A DNA stretch of 64,000 nt from positions 23,924 to 87,923 of the forward strand of contig DDSQ01000038.1 of the NCBI GenBank assembly GCA_002343845.1, written 5' to 3'. The translations under genes and the position numbers were made by a program. Within the stretch, counting starts at the first letter, position 1, and every line of letters begins with the position of its first letter. Below are positions 44,373-53,687 of this stretch, piece after piece. This DNA comes from Planctomycetes bacterium UBA2386. Lineage in GTDB: Bacteria > Planctomycetota > UBA1135 > UBA2386. The notes beneath the pieces were generated by a model. That model did no database searches. It worked only from the letters and a program-made list of their open reading frames with translations, and had not been told where the DNA came from.

Positions 44373-46205
44373 ATGCGCGCGTTTGTCCTCGCCATCGCTC
44401 TCGCCGCCGCACCGGCCCTGACCCAGGAACCCCTGCGCTTCGCGGTCCTCGTCGCCGACGCCGCCGACAGCCCCGACGTCGTGTTCGTGCGCGGCGTGAA
44501 GAAGGCCGCCGAAGAACTCACCGCCGCCGGCGGCATCGATGGCGCCAAGGTCGAACTGCTCTTCGCGCCCGTACCCACGCCCGCCGCCGTCGCGACCGAA
44601 GTCGCCAGGCTCGCGGCCGAGGGCGTCGCCGGCATCGTTGCACCGCCGGACGAAGCGCTCGCCGCCGCGGCCGTCGCGGCAGCGGCCGGCAAGCTGCCGT
44701 GCGTTGCGTTCCGCAACGACTACGCCGCGTGCGTGCCGGTGATCGATCGCCTGGTCGAGAAGACCTTTTGCATGACCCGCGTCGCGCTGCTGCGCGACAA
44801 GCACAAGCCGGCCGTCGAGTTCGGCAAGCAGCTCGCCAAGGCCGGCTTCACCGCGCCGACGACGTTGCTGTTCGAACACGAACTGGGTGCTGGCCCGAAG
44901 GTGTTCGCGAAGGCCCTCGAGAAGGGCCGTCCCGAGGTCTGGGTCTTCGACGCCGAGCCCGCCGCGACCGCGCAGTTCGTGCAACAGAACCTCGCCGACG
45001 ATCGAGCCCCGATCGTGCTGCTGCCGCGCGCGTTCGGCACGGCGACGAAGGCGCTGGGGCGCCGCGTGTTTGCGCTGCACGGCCTGTCGCCCGGCTGCGT
45101 GCCGACGACGAGTCGCTTCCGCAGCGAATACGAGATCTCGCACGGCGTGCCCGGCTGTTCGGCGGCCGAGGGCTATGAAGGCGTGCACGCGCTGGCGAAG
45201 GCGTTCGACCAGGCGAACGCGCGCGACACGGCGGCCGTCGATGCCGCGTTGCGTGCGCTCGTGCTCGAGGGCGTGCGCGGCCGCTACACGTTCGCGCCGG
45301 CACTCGGCGCGTTCGCGCCGCCGCTCGGCGTGTGGATCGCAGCGGGCGATCGCCCGCAACCGTACGTGCCCACCGTCGTGCCGCTGCAGGCCGTCGGCGC
45401 CACCGCCGGCACCGCAGCACCCGAAGAACGCAAGCCGCAGGCACAGGTCGGCGAGCCGTTCGGAACCTGGCGCACGCGCCAGTTCCTGCCCGAGGACGGC
45501 GCCCAGCTCGTCGTCTGCCAGTGGGCCGAGGACGGGGGTTTCCGCACGATCGGCGACGACCTGCAGCTGCTCGGGCTGTCGACCGCCGGGGCCGATCCGC
45601 TCGTCGACCACCTCGTCAAGGAGGAGATCATGGCGCGCGTGCTCGCCATCACCTCGACGAAGTACGGCCGCACCACGACGGGGGCCGGCATCGTGGGGCA
45701 GAGCCTGCGCATCGCGTTCGTGATGCACCTGTCGGTCCCCGAACGCGAGAAGAAGAAGCTGCGCACGTGGCCGGCGCTGTTCGGCGGCGACCACGCCGAT
45801 GCGGGCGGACAGGCGTTCGGCACCTTCTGCCGCGTCTACAGCTCGTTCATCCGCCGCACGATCTTCCAGCCGCACGCGCTCGCTCCCGCGTTGACCGCTG
45901 CCGACCGCGAGTACCTCGACGGCACGTACAGGTTCAGCAGCGACTACGAGAAGGACAAACGCAGCGAGCTGATCCGCGCGCTGATCAACGGCTACGCCGG
46001 CTCGATGGCGTTGACGCTCGCGCACGAGGTCGGCCACCTCGCCGGACTCGGGCACGTCACCGACGACCCGGTCGAGATCATGAACGTCAACGAAGGCTCG
46101 GGCCTCGACTACCGCGACGCGAAGTTCGGCGCGGCGTCGTTGGCGAGCATGCGCGAGCGCTACGGGCTCACCGGCGACAAGCCCGGCAAGCCCGCCAAGA
46201 AGTGA
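44373..46205 (+). CDS. secreted periplasmic-receptor-like / metzincin-type metalloprotease fusion
   Basis: 610 residues. A signal peptide is present at 1-18. The N-terminal ~340 residues resemble a LivJ/periplasmic type I receptor: repeated alpha/beta units, GIVAPPDEALAAAAVAAAAG and EGYEGVHALAKAFD. The C-terminal ~250 residues carry the extended zinc site HEVGHLAGLGH (about 556-566), with a likely Met-turn in EIMNVNEG. This fits metzincins rather than thermolysins. The fusion joins a ligand-binding lobe to a protease and is unusual. A propeptide cannot be excluded, as the receptor half might serve as pro-domain. Confidence 0.7.
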   Translation: MRAFVLAIALAAAPALTQEPLRFAVLVADAADSPDVVFVRGVKKAAEELTAAGGIDGAKVELLFAPVPTPAAVATEVARLAAEGVAGIVAPPDEALAAAAVAAAAGKLPCVAFRNDYAACVPVIDRLVEKTFCMTRVALLRDKHKPAVEFGKQLAKAGFTAPTTLLFEHELGAGPKVFAKALEKGRPEVWVFDAEPAATAQFVQQNLADDRAPIVLLPRAFGTATKALGRRVFALHGLSPGCVPTTSRFRSEYEISHGVPGCSAAEGYEGVHALAKAFDQANARDTAAVDAALRALVLEGVRGRYTFAPALGAFAPPLGVWIAAGDRPQPYVPTVVPLQAVGATAGTAAPEERKPQAQVGEPFGTWRTRQFLPEDGAQLVVCQWAEDGGFRTIGDDLQLLGLSTAGADPLVDHLVKEEIMARVLAITSTKYGRTTTGAGIVGQSLRIAFVMHLSVPEREKKKLRTWPALFGGDHADAGGQAFGTFCRVYSSFIRRTIFQPHALAPALTAADREYLDGTYRFSSDYEKDKRSELIRALINGYAGSMALTLAHEVGHLAGLGHVTDDPVEIMNVNEGSGLDYRDAKFGAASLASMRERYGLTGDKPGKPAKK

Positions 46206-46206
46206 G

Positions 46207-47559
46207 TCAGTTTCCGACCAGCGCCTCGATCGCGTTCGACGACACCGCGCCCGCCGGGTTGAAGCCCGGATCGACCGAGACGCCCTGCGCGAACAGCGGG
46301 ATCCCCATCAGCCCGATGTTGGCCGGCAACGGGAGGCTCCAGCCGGCAGCGCCGGCGACGGCGGGGGCGTAGATGATCAGGTCCGGCGTGGCGTAGCCGA
46401 TGCACCCCGTCATGCCGAGGAAGTCGAGCGGCAGCGCGCCGAGCGCTGACAGTCCGAGCGCGAACACCGCGACCGGCTGCGTCGGGTTGCAGTTGCTGAG
46501 CACCAGCGGCCACGGCTGGCCGATGCGCGGCGCATCGCTGGCGGCGAGCAGCGGGGCGCCGACCGAGCCGACGCAACCGATCCCGAACGACTTCACCCGC
46601 GCCCCGTACTCGTCGGTGACGCCGTTGACCGTCGAGCCGACGATGCCGCCGTGGCGCACGACGAGGCGGCGAGCGGCGTCGAACGCCAGCCCGAAGTCGC
46701 GGCCCGGAGTCGCCGCGGTGGGCACCTGGTTCCACGTCACGCCATTCCATTCCCAGGTGTCGTTGAAGGCCGCACCGTTGGTCGGGTTCATGCCGCCGAC
46801 CAGCACGCAGACGCCGCGGACGAGGTCGTAGACCATGCGGGCGCCGGTGCGCGCGGCCGGAGTGGCGCCGACCACGGGTGCGGCGCTCCACGTCGTGCCG
46901 TTGAACAGCCAGGTGGTGGTGTTGCCGCCGACCTGCGGATCGATGCCGCTGAACAGAACGGTGACGGCGTTGCCGACGTCGTAGCACATCGCGGCGCGTT
47001 CGCGCGGCCCGGGCTGGGTGGCGCCGGGCACCTGCGTCCAGTTCGTGCCGTCGTATTCCCACGTCGCTGCGTTGGCGATCGGGAAGCCATTCGTCGACCC
47101 GCCGTAGAGCACGACGCGGCTGCGCGCCGAGTCGTAGGCCATCGAGTGCTTCCACAGGCCGCCCGGGTTGGATGCCGGCGACGCCTGGTTCCAGTTCGTG
47201 CCGTTCCACTCCCACGTCTGGTTGCTGCCGGTGCCGACGCTGATCGCCGTCGTCCAGCCGCCGTAGAGCACGTACACGTTGCGGCTGATGTCGTAGACCA
47301 TGTCGGCCATGGTGCGCCCGGTCGGCGTGGTCGTCGGCGCGAGTTGCGTCCAGGTTGCGCCGTCGTAGGTCCACGTCTGTGCGAGCGGGGAGAAGGTCGC
47401 CGCGCCGCCGAACAGCAGGGCGTTGCCGGCCAGATCGCCGGCCATGCAGTGGCCGGCGCGGTTGCCGACCGTGGTCGGTGGGGTGGCGGCGACCCACTGG
47501 GCCGGGAGGTTCGCCGCAGTCAGCAGGGCCGGGAGCGTGAGGAGGCGGAGGGTGTGCAT
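46207..47559 (-). CDS. secreted kelch-repeat protein with conserved C-terminal domain
   Basis: 450 residues. A signal peptide lies at about 1-20. Five to six kelch-like blades follow; each has W-x-W/Y-D/N-G-T-x-W then an A-x-x-Y-D strand and x-x-GG (for example YDGATWTQL, YDISRNVYVLYGG). The last 120 residues (GIGCVGSVGAPLLAASDAPRI onwards) form a domain common at the C-terminus of secreted planctomycete proteins, which probably adopts a beta fold. Function is likely binding; no enzyme motif is seen. Confidence 0.8.
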   Translation of the reverse strand: MHTLRLLTLPALLTAANLPAQWVAATPPTTVGNRAGHCMAGDLAGNALLFGGAATFSPLAQTWTYDGATWTQLAPTTTPTGRTMADMVYDISRNVYVLYGGWTTAISVGTGSNQTWEWNGTNWNQASPASNPGGLWKHSMAYDSARSRVVLYGGSTNGFPIANAATWEYDGTNWTQVPGATQPGPRERAAMCYDVGNAVTVLFSGIDPQVGGNTTTWLFNGTTWSAAPVVGATPAARTGARMVYDLVRGVCVLVGGMNPTNGAAFNDTWEWNGVTWNQVPTAATPGRDFGLAFDAARRLVVRHGGIVGSTVNGVTDEYGARVKSFGIGCVGSVGAPLLAASDAPRIGQPWPLVLSNCNPTQPVAVFALGLSALGALPLDFLGMTGCIGYATPDLIIYAPAVAGAAGWSLPLPANIGLMGIPLFAQGVSVDPGFNPAGAVSSNAIEALVGN

Positions 47560-47655
47560 TGGTGAGGCAGAAGGCGCTTTTCGGCGCCGGGTGGCCAACG
47601 GAATCCGCGGCCTGCGTCGACGAAGTGGCGCGGGGCGATGGGTATACCTCGTGGG

Positions 47656-48441
47656 ATGAAGTGCTTGCGTCCCCTCGTTCTGCTCTGCTCGTTCGCCACG
47701 TTTGCCTGCCAGGGAACCGCGCCGTCGGCGATGGCCAACCCGGCAGCTGCCCCGGTCGCCGAGACGACGAAGCCCGGGGAGCCCGCGAAGCCCGACGAGG
47801 GAAAGGCGAAGGCCGACGAGGCGAAGGCGAAGGCCGACGCGAAGAAGGCGATGCAGAAGGAGCTGCGCGGCAAGCTGCGCGAGCAGGACGCGTTCGCGGT
47901 CGAGCAGCAAGTCGCCCAGCTCGACCGGGGCGTCCGGCAGGCGTCGATCGAGGCGTCGCTGGCGAAGACCGCTGCCGACCTGGCGCACGCGCGCAGCGAG
48001 CTCGAGCTGTTCATGAAGGAGCTGCGGCCGCGTGAGATCGAGGAGAAGAAGATGGGCCTCGATCAGGCGACCTACCGGGCCGAACACAGCAAGGACGAGT
48101 ACGGGGAGCTCGAGGCGATGTACCAGGCCGATGAGTTCGCGCGGAAGACGAAGGAACTGGTGCTGAAGCGCGGTCGCCGCGACCTCGAGATGGCGGAGCG
48201 TTACCTCGCGATCCAGAAGCGCGAGATCGTGCACTTCGAGAGCGTGCAGTTGCCGGAGCGCGAGCGGCAGTTGCGCCAGCGCATCACCGACGCGGAGCTG
48301 GAACGCATGAAGGCCGAGACCGAGGCCAACAAGTACAAGCTCGAGGTCGCCCTCGCCGACAAGAAGGCGAAGGACCGCGCCGCCGATCTCGCCGAGGAGA
48401 TCGCCGAGCTGCAGGAGAAGCTCGCCAAGGAGGGTTCGTGA
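47656..48441 (+). CDS. coiled-coil lipoprotein
   Basis: 261 residues. A lipobox FATFAC sits near residue 18. A Lys/Ala/Glu-rich spacer (about 45-75) precedes a long helical region with heptad patterns that covers 80-255. It would be anchored in the outer or inner membrane facing the periplasm. It overlaps the following prenyltransferase-fold gene by GTGA, so the two are co-translated. No family recognised. Confidence 0.65.
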   Translation: MKCLRPLVLLCSFATFACQGTAPSAMANPAAAPVAETTKPGEPAKPDEGKAKADEAKAKADAKKAMQKELRGKLREQDAFAVEQQVAQLDRGVRQASIEASLAKTAADLAHARSELELFMKELRPREIEEKKMGLDQATYRAEHSKDEYGELEAMYQADEFARKTKELVLKRGRRDLEMAERYLAIQKREIVHFESVQLPERERQLRQRITDAELERMKAETEANKYKLEVALADKKAKDRAADLAEEIAELQEKLAKEGS

Positions 48442-49571
48442 GCCGCCGGCTCGCGGCCGCGGCACTGCTCGGCGTCGTCACCGCGCAGGCCCCTTCGCCA
48501 GCCGCCGCCGACCTCGGCACGCCGGCCGCGGCGCGCGCCGCCGTCGACCGGGCGCTCGACTTCTTCGTGTCGACGCAGAACCACGACGGCAGCTGGGGCT
48601 CGACGTCGTGCGAGACGACGATGGAGATGGTGTTCGCGGTCGAGACCCACTACGCGTGGAGCGTCGCCGCGCACGGTCTCGCGACGATGGCGCTGCTGCG
48701 GGCGCCGGAGACGCCGCAGCGCCGCGCTGCGCTCGATCGCGCGGTGCGCTGGCTGTGCAACTGCCGGATGACGCTGCGCGGGTCGACCTGGGACAACGAC
48801 GCGGTGTGGGGCTGGCTCTACGGCGCGGTGTCGACCACGGCGATCGCGCAAGATGCGCGGTTCCAGACCGACGAATGGCGTGGGCCGGTCGCGCACCGCG
48901 GCCGGGAGTTCGCGGGTTGGCTGGCGAAGAACCAGGAGCCGCTCGGGGGCTTTGGCTACTACGACGACCCGCCGTTCACGCGCCGGCCGAAGTGGGGCAC
49001 GAGCTTCTCGACCGCGCTGGTCGTGCCCGCACTCGGTCTCGCGAACGAAATCGGCTGGCTGCCCGACACCACGACGCGCGATCGCGCCCTCGAGTACGTG
49101 CGCCGCTGCCGGTTGCCCAACGGCGCTTACGAGTACGACCTTTCACCGGTGCCGCGCATGTCGGGCGGCGAGCACATCAACGACGTCAAGGGCAGCCTCG
49201 GCCGCATCCAGGTCGGCAATTGGGCGCTGCGCAAGGCCGGCGATCCGGCGATCACCGACGACGTGGTTCGCACCGGCCTTCGGCAGTTCTTCGAACACCA
49301 CCGCTTCCTCGCGGTCGCGCGCATGCGGCCGATCCCGCACGAGGCCTACTACCTGAACGCGGGCTACTTCTTCTACTTCGGCCACTACTACTGCGGGCTC
49401 GCGATCGAGCTGCTGCCGGTCGCCGAACGCGAGCCGTTCCGCGGGCAACTGCGCACCAAGCTGATCGAGACGCAGCGCGTCGACGGGTCGTACTGCGACT
49501 TCCTCGGCTCGAGCTACATGGTGACTTCGTCGACGGCGTTCGCGACGCTCGGCCTCCAGGCCGGGCTCTGA
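48438..49571 (+). CDS. secreted prenyltransferase/squalene-cyclase-fold protein
   Basis: 377 residues from GTG 48438. A signal peptide is at about 1-23. The body has repeated alpha-toroid units with the signature T-Q-x-x-D-G-S-W-G: STQNHDGSWG near 45, QEPLGGFGYY near 165 and QRVDGSYCDF near 350. It lacks the D-x-D-D-T-A of hopene cyclases, so catalysis of terpene cyclisation is unlikely. Related planctomycete proteins are secreted, possibly binding glycans or proteins. Coupled to the coiled-coil lipoprotein. Confidence 0.75.
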   Translation: MSRRLAAAALLGVVTAQAPSPAAADLGTPAAARAAVDRALDFFVSTQNHDGSWGSTSCETTMEMVFAVETHYAWSVAAHGLATMALLRAPETPQRRAALDRAVRWLCNCRMTLRGSTWDNDAVWGWLYGAVSTTAIAQDARFQTDEWRGPVAHRGREFAGWLAKNQEPLGGFGYYDDPPFTRRPKWGTSFSTALVVPALGLANEIGWLPDTTTRDRALEYVRRCRLPNGAYEYDLSPVPRMSGGEHINDVKGSLGRIQVGNWALRKAGDPAITDDVVRTGLRQFFEHHRFLAVARMRPIPHEAYYLNAGYFFYFGHYYCGLAIELLPVAEREPFRGQLRTKLIETQRVDGSYCDFLGSSYMVTSSTAFATLGLQAGL

Positions 49572-49697
49572 CACCGACGTCATCGAACCGTCGTCGTCGG
49601 CCGCCGCGCCACCGTGGTGGGTCCGGGGTTCGGCATTTGACCGCCTTCGGGCGCTGCCCTATCGTCCTCCGCCCTTCCTGCGGGTCGACCGGGCCGC

Positions 49698-50570
49698 GTG
49701 CGCAAGACCGTTTCCCTAGCTCCTGGGCTCCAACTCGGCGGCGAGTCGTTCCTCGTCATGGCCGGGCCATGCGCGGTGGAGAGCCGTGAGCTGTTGCTGG
49801 CTGCGGCAGAAGCGGTTGCGGCGGCCGGTGCGTGCATGCTGCGCGGCGGTGCCTTCAAGCCGCGCACCTCGCCGAAGTCGTTCCAGGGTCTCGGCGAACC
49901 GGGCTTGGCACTACTGGCCGAAGCGTCGCAGCGCACCGGCCTGCCGGTGGTCACCGAGGTGCTCGATCCACGCGACGTCGAGCGCGTCGCGGCGCACGCG
50001 GCGATGCTGCAGATCGGCAGCCGCAACATGCAGAACTTCGCGCTGCTGCGCGAGGTCGGCCGGCAGCGCAAGCCCGTGCTGCTCAAGCGTGGTGCGGCAG
50101 CGACGCTCGACGAGTTGCTGCTCGCCGCCGACTACATCCTCCAGGAAGGCAACGACCAGGTGGCGTTGTGCGAACGTGGCGTGCGCGGCTTCGATCCGAC
50201 GACGCGCTACGTGCTCGACCTCGCCGCCGTGCCGGTGCTGCGCCAGCGCACGGGGCTGCCGATCGTCGTCGACCCGAGCCATGGCACGGGCGACGCGACC
50301 CTGGTGCCGGCGATGGCGAAGGCGGCATTGGCCGCCGGCGCCGATGGCCTGCTGATCGAGGTGCACGCCGCACCGGAGCAGGCGTTGTGCGACGGCAAGC
50401 AGGCGCTGCGCCCGGCCGAGTTCGCGCAGCTCATGCAGGACCTGCGGCGGCTCGCGCCCCTGTGCGGCCGACGGTGGCCGCGTGGTGTCGCCGACACGCT
50501 CGACGACCGCCGCGGTCGGCGAGCCGGTCTTGCCCATGGCAGTTTCGACGACGAGGTGATCGCGCCGTGA
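49698..50570 (+). CDS. aroF: 3-deoxy-7-phosphoheptulonate (DAHP) synthase, type I-beta
   Basis: 290 residues from GTG 49698. Features: [10 protein letters not shown] near residue 22-31, [18 protein letters not shown] near 50, and the metal-binding [13 protein letters not shown] near 195. It has no regulatory ACT or chorismate mutase domain, the usual I-beta build. It begins the shikimate pathway by condensing PEP and erythrose-4-phosphate. It overlaps tpiA by GTGA. The gene name is by function; other aro copies may exist. Confidence 0.9.
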   Translation: MRKTVSLAPGLQLGGESFLVMAGPCAVESRELLLAAAEAVAAAGACMLRGGAFKPRTSPKSFQGLGEPGLALLAEASQRTGLPVVTEVLDPRDVERVAAHAAMLQIGSRNMQNFALLREVGRQRKPVLLKRGAAATLDELLLAADYILQEGNDQVALCERGVRGFDPTTRYVLDLAAVPVLRQRTGLPIVVDPSHGTGDATLVPAMAKAALAAGADGLLIEVHAAPEQALCDGKQALRPAEFAQLMQDLRRLAPLCGRRWPRGVADTLDDRRGRRAGLAHGSFDDEVIAP

Positions 50571-51334
50571 CGCACCGCTCCCGCAAGCCGTACATCGCCG
50601 GCAACTGGAAGATGAACCTGGACCGGGCGCGCTCGCTCGACCTGATCAAGACGATCAAGGGGCGGCTCGGCGACGGCGGCGACCGCGAGGTCGCGTTCTT
50701 CGTGCCGGCGATCTACCTCGCCGACGTCACCGCCGTGGCTCAGGGTTCGCCGCTCGGCGTCGGCGGGCAGAACCTCTGGTTCGAGCAGAACGGCGCGTTC
50801 ACCGGCGAACTGGCGCCGCGCATGCTGCGCGAGGTCGGCGCCGACCGCGTGCTGGTCGGCCACAGCGAGCGCCGCCATGTCTTCAACGAGCCCGACGAGT
50901 GGATGGGCCGCAAGCTGCGCGCCGCGCTCGACGCCGACCTGCTGCCGATCTACTGCATCGGCGAGACGCTCGACGAGCGCAAGGGCAGCAAGACCGACCG
51001 CGTGCTGAAGCGCCAGCTCGAGAGCGGCTTCGAGAAGGTGCGCGCCGAAGATGCCCACCGCATGACGATCGCCTACGAACCGGTCTGGGCGATCGGCACC
51101 GGCGAGACCGCGACCGGCGAGCAGGTGGCGCTCGCCCACAAGGCGATCCGCAAGTGGCTGGTGCAGCGCCTCGGCGAGGATGCCGCGAGCCTGATCCGCA
51201 TCCTCTACGGCGGCAGCGTCAAGCCCGACAACGCCAAGGAGCTGATGGCGATCGAGAACGTCGACGGTCTGCTCGTCGGCGGCGCCAGCCTGCAGGCCGA
51301 GACCTTCCTGCCGATCGTCGAGTTCGACCGCTGA
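50567..51334 (+). CDS. tpiA: triose-phosphate isomerase
   Basis: 255 residues. N-terminal AGNWKMN, VGHSERR (catalytic His about 99) and [15 protein letters not shown] (catalytic Glu about 170) are all canonical, and the phosphate-binding YGGSVKPDN is present. Interconverts DHAP and GAP. The GTG start overlaps aroF. The next gene is secG, a common order. Confidence 0.97.
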   Translation: MTHRSRKPYIAGNWKMNLDRARSLDLIKTIKGRLGDGGDREVAFFVPAIYLADVTAVAQGSPLGVGGQNLWFEQNGAFTGELAPRMLREVGADRVLVGHSERRHVFNEPDEWMGRKLRAALDADLLPIYCIGETLDERKGSKTDRVLKRQLESGFEKVRAEDAHRMTIAYEPVWAIGTGETATGEQVALAHKAIRKWLVQRLGEDAASLIRILYGGSVKPDNAKELMAIENVDGLLVGGASLQAETFLPIVEFDR

Positions 51335-51378
51335 GAGCCGTGAAACCGACCAGGATCCACGCTCGCAGATTGCCCTCG

Positions 51379-51394
51379 GCGGCCGCGCGGCCGC
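51379..51394. repeat. 16-base GC palindrome between tpiA and secG
   Basis: GCGGCCGC doubled as GCGGCCGCGCGGCCGC; it can pair with itself and might be part of a terminator hairpin, but there is no T tract. Confidence 0.3.
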
Positions 51395-51458
51395 AATTCT
51401 CCCTTCGGCTTCCACTGTATCCGCATTCACCGTTGCCCGCCGCGTGCGGGTTCCACGC

Positions 51459-51689
51459 ATGATCGTCCTGCACTACCTGGGTTGGATTCTGTTCTTCGCG
51501 TCGGCCGTGCTCATGACCATCGTCGTCCTCCTGCAGGAATCGAAGGGTGGCGGCCTGGCCGAGGCCTTCGGCGGCACCGGCGCTGAGACGTTCGGCGTCA
51601 AGACCGGCGGCATCAACCGCTTCACGTTCCTGCTCGCCGCGATCTTCTGCGGCTCGGCGATCCTGATCAGCGCGACCTGGACCGTCTGA
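51459..51689 (+). CDS. secG: preprotein translocase subunit SecG
   Basis: 76 residues with two membrane helices (about 5-25 and 53-73) separated by the conserved SKGGGLAEAFGG loop. SecG stabilises the SecYE channel. ATG 51459 was chosen over an upstream in-frame start that would add five residues. Follows tpiA by 124 bases. Confidence 0.93.
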   Translation: MIVLHYLGWILFFASAVLMTIVVLLQESKGGGLAEAFGGTGAETFGVKTGGINRFTFLLAAIFCGSAILISATWTV

Positions 51690-51706
51690 CGGCCGCGTTC
51701 GCTGCC

Positions 51707-52585
51707 ATGTCCGTGCACGCCCACAGCATGACCGGCGTCGGCTTCGCGGCCGGGACGTGCGAGGTCGGGGACGTGCGGATCGAGGTGCGCACCACGAACG
51801 GCCGCGGTTTCGCGGTCAAGCTGCGGCTGCCGGCGGCGATGGCGGCGTTCGAGGCCGCCGTGGAGGACCAGGTGCGCGCGGCGCTGACGCGCGGCTCGGC
51901 GATGGTCGTCGTCGAGCGCACGAAGGGAGACCCCGGACTGCCCGACCGCGGCCTGCTGCGCGCGGTCGATGCCGAACTCGTCGCGCTCGCGGACGAACTG
52001 GGGCACGCCCCGCCGACGTTGGCCGACGTGCTGCGCGCCGCCGCCGCCACCGGCCGGCCGGAGCCGATGACGTCGCGCCCGCTGCCGGCCCGGTTGCAGG
52101 CGCTGCTCGCGCAGGCGCTCGACGCCTTGCTGGCGCATCGCGCCGCCGAGGGCGCGGGCACGGCTCGCGCCATCGCGCAGCACCTCGGCGAGTTCGAGGC
52201 CGCGATCGCGCGCTTGGCCGAACGTTCGCCACAGCTCGTCGCCGACCACGAACGCCGCCTGCAGCAACGCGTGCAGGAACTCGCCAAGGCCTGGCTGCCG
52301 TCGCCGCCGCCGGCGTTCGAGTTCGTGCGCGAGGTCGCGGCCTTCGCCGATCGCGTCGACATCGCCGAAGAGCTGCAACGGCTGCGGGCGCATGCCGCCG
52401 AGCTGCGGGCCACGCTGATGCGCCCGGGCGAGGTCGGCAAGCGCCTCGAGTTCCTGCTGCAGGAGCTGCTGCGCGAGACCAACACCGCGGGATCGAAGTC
52501 GCCGGACGTCGTCATCGCGCACACCGTCGTCGCGATGAAGACCTGCATCGAACGGATGAAGGAACAGGCCGCGAACCTCGCATGA
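51707..52585 (+). CDS. yicC: YicC-family endoribonuclease
   Basis: 292 residues. N-terminal SMTGVGFAAG and the C-terminal DUF1732 block KRLEFLLQELLRETNTAGSK are the two family halves. YicC is an endoribonuclease implicated in small-RNA turnover. It couples to gmk by ATGA, a widespread neighbourhood. Confidence 0.95.
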   Translation: MSVHAHSMTGVGFAAGTCEVGDVRIEVRTTNGRGFAVKLRLPAAMAAFEAAVEDQVRAALTRGSAMVVVERTKGDPGLPDRGLLRAVDAELVALADELGHAPPTLADVLRAAAATGRPEPMTSRPLPARLQALLAQALDALLAHRAAEGAGTARAIAQHLGEFEAAIARLAERSPQLVADHERRLQQRVQELAKAWLPSPPPAFEFVREVAAFADRVDIAEELQRLRAHAAELRATLMRPGEVGKRLEFLLQELLRETNTAGSKSPDVVIAHTVVAMKTCIERMKEQAANLA

Positions 52586-53154
52586 CCGCGCGCGGCCAGC
52601 TCGTCGTGATCTCGGGCCCGTCGGGAGCCGGCAAGACCTCCGTCTGCCGCGCGCTCAAGCTGCATCCCGAGGTCGAGTTCTCGGTCAGCGCGACGACGCG
52701 GGCGCCGCGGCTCGGCGAGCGCGACGGCGTCGACTACCACTTCCTGTCGCGCGACGACTTCCAGCGCCGCATCGCCGAGAACCAGTTCCTCGAGTGGGCG
52801 ACCTACGCCGGCAACCTCTACGGCACGCCGCGGTGGCCGATGGACCAGGCGCTCGCGCGTGGGCGCACGTTCCTGGTCGAGATCGAGGTCAAGGGGACGC
52901 GCCAACTGCGCGAACGCGGCGTCCCGGGCCTCTACCTGTTCATCGCTCCGCCGAGCATCGACGAGTTGCGGCATCGCCTGCAGAAGCGCGGCAGCAACGA
53001 CGCGGCCGAGATCGAGCAGCGCGTGCGCATCGCCGCGGACGAACTGGCGGCGGCGCGCGACTCGGTCGGCGGCACCCCGATCTACGACGTCATCCTCGAG
53101 AACGTCGACCTCGACCGCACAATCGACGCGGTGCGGAGGCTGCTGTGGCCGTGA
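52582..53154 (+). CDS. gmk: guanylate kinase
   Basis: 190 residues. P-loop SGPSGAGKTSV (about 10-20), SVSATTRAPRLGERDGVDYHF and QALARGRTFLVEIEVKGTRQ are canonical. Phosphorylates GMP to GDP. Coupled to yicC and to the coaC-like gene. Confidence 0.97.
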   Translation: MTARGQLVVISGPSGAGKTSVCRALKLHPEVEFSVSATTRAPRLGERDGVDYHFLSRDDFQRRIAENQFLEWATYAGNLYGTPRWPMDQALARGRTFLVEIEVKGTRQLRERGVPGLYLFIAPPSIDELRHRLQKRGSNDAAEIEQRVRIAADELAAARDSVGGTPIYDVILENVDLDRTIDAVRRLLWP

Positions 53155-53687
53155 CCGAAGTCCTGCTCGGCGTCGGCGGTGGCATCGCCGCCTACAAGCT
53201 CGCGTTCGTGGCCAGCCGGCTCGTGCAGCGCGGCGTTCGCGTGCGCGTCGCGATGACCCGGCACGCCGCCGAGTTCGTCGGCCCGCTCACGTTCGCTGGG
53301 CTCACGGGCCGGCAGCCGATCCTGTCGTCGACCCAGGTCGATGCCGATGGCCGCGTGCCGCACATCGACGCCGCGCGCGCAGCGCAGGTGTTCGTGATCG
53401 CGCCGGCGACCGCCGACCTGCTCGCGAAGCTCGCCGCCGGCGCCGCGGACGATCCGGTGACGCTGCTCGCGCTGACGTGCCGCTGCCCGCTGCTCGTCTG
53501 CCCGGCGATGAACGACGCGATGTGGCAGTCGGTGGTCGTGCAGCGCAACGTCGAAGCGCTGCGCGCGCGGGGCGTGCACTTCCTCGGGCCGGTCGTCGGG
53601 CACCTGGCCGAGGGCTACGACGCCATCGGCCGCATGGTCGAGCCCGACGCGATCGTCGAGCGCGCGCTGCAGCTCGCCGGCCGATGA
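53145..53687 (+). CDS. phosphopantothenoylcysteine decarboxylase-like flavoprotein (CoaC half only)
   Basis: 180 residues from GTG 53145, with GGAGG five bases upstream; GTG 53151, overlapping the gmk stop, is an alternative. The HFCD fold shows EVLLGVGGGIAAYK, the FMN-site His in PHIDAARAA, APATADLLAKLAAGAADDP and CPAMNDAMW. It covers only the N-terminal half of CoaBC; the synthetase CoaB domain is absent, so CoaB must be encoded elsewhere if this enzyme serves CoA biosynthesis. Confidence 0.85.
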   Translation: MAVTEVLLGVGGGIAAYKLAFVASRLVQRGVRVRVAMTRHAAEFVGPLTFAGLTGRQPILSSTQVDADGRVPHIDAARAAQVFVIAPATADLLAKLAAGAADDPVTLLALTCRCPLLVCPAMNDAMWQSVVVQRNVEALRARGVHFLGPVVGHLAEGYDAIGRMVEPDAIVERALQLAGR

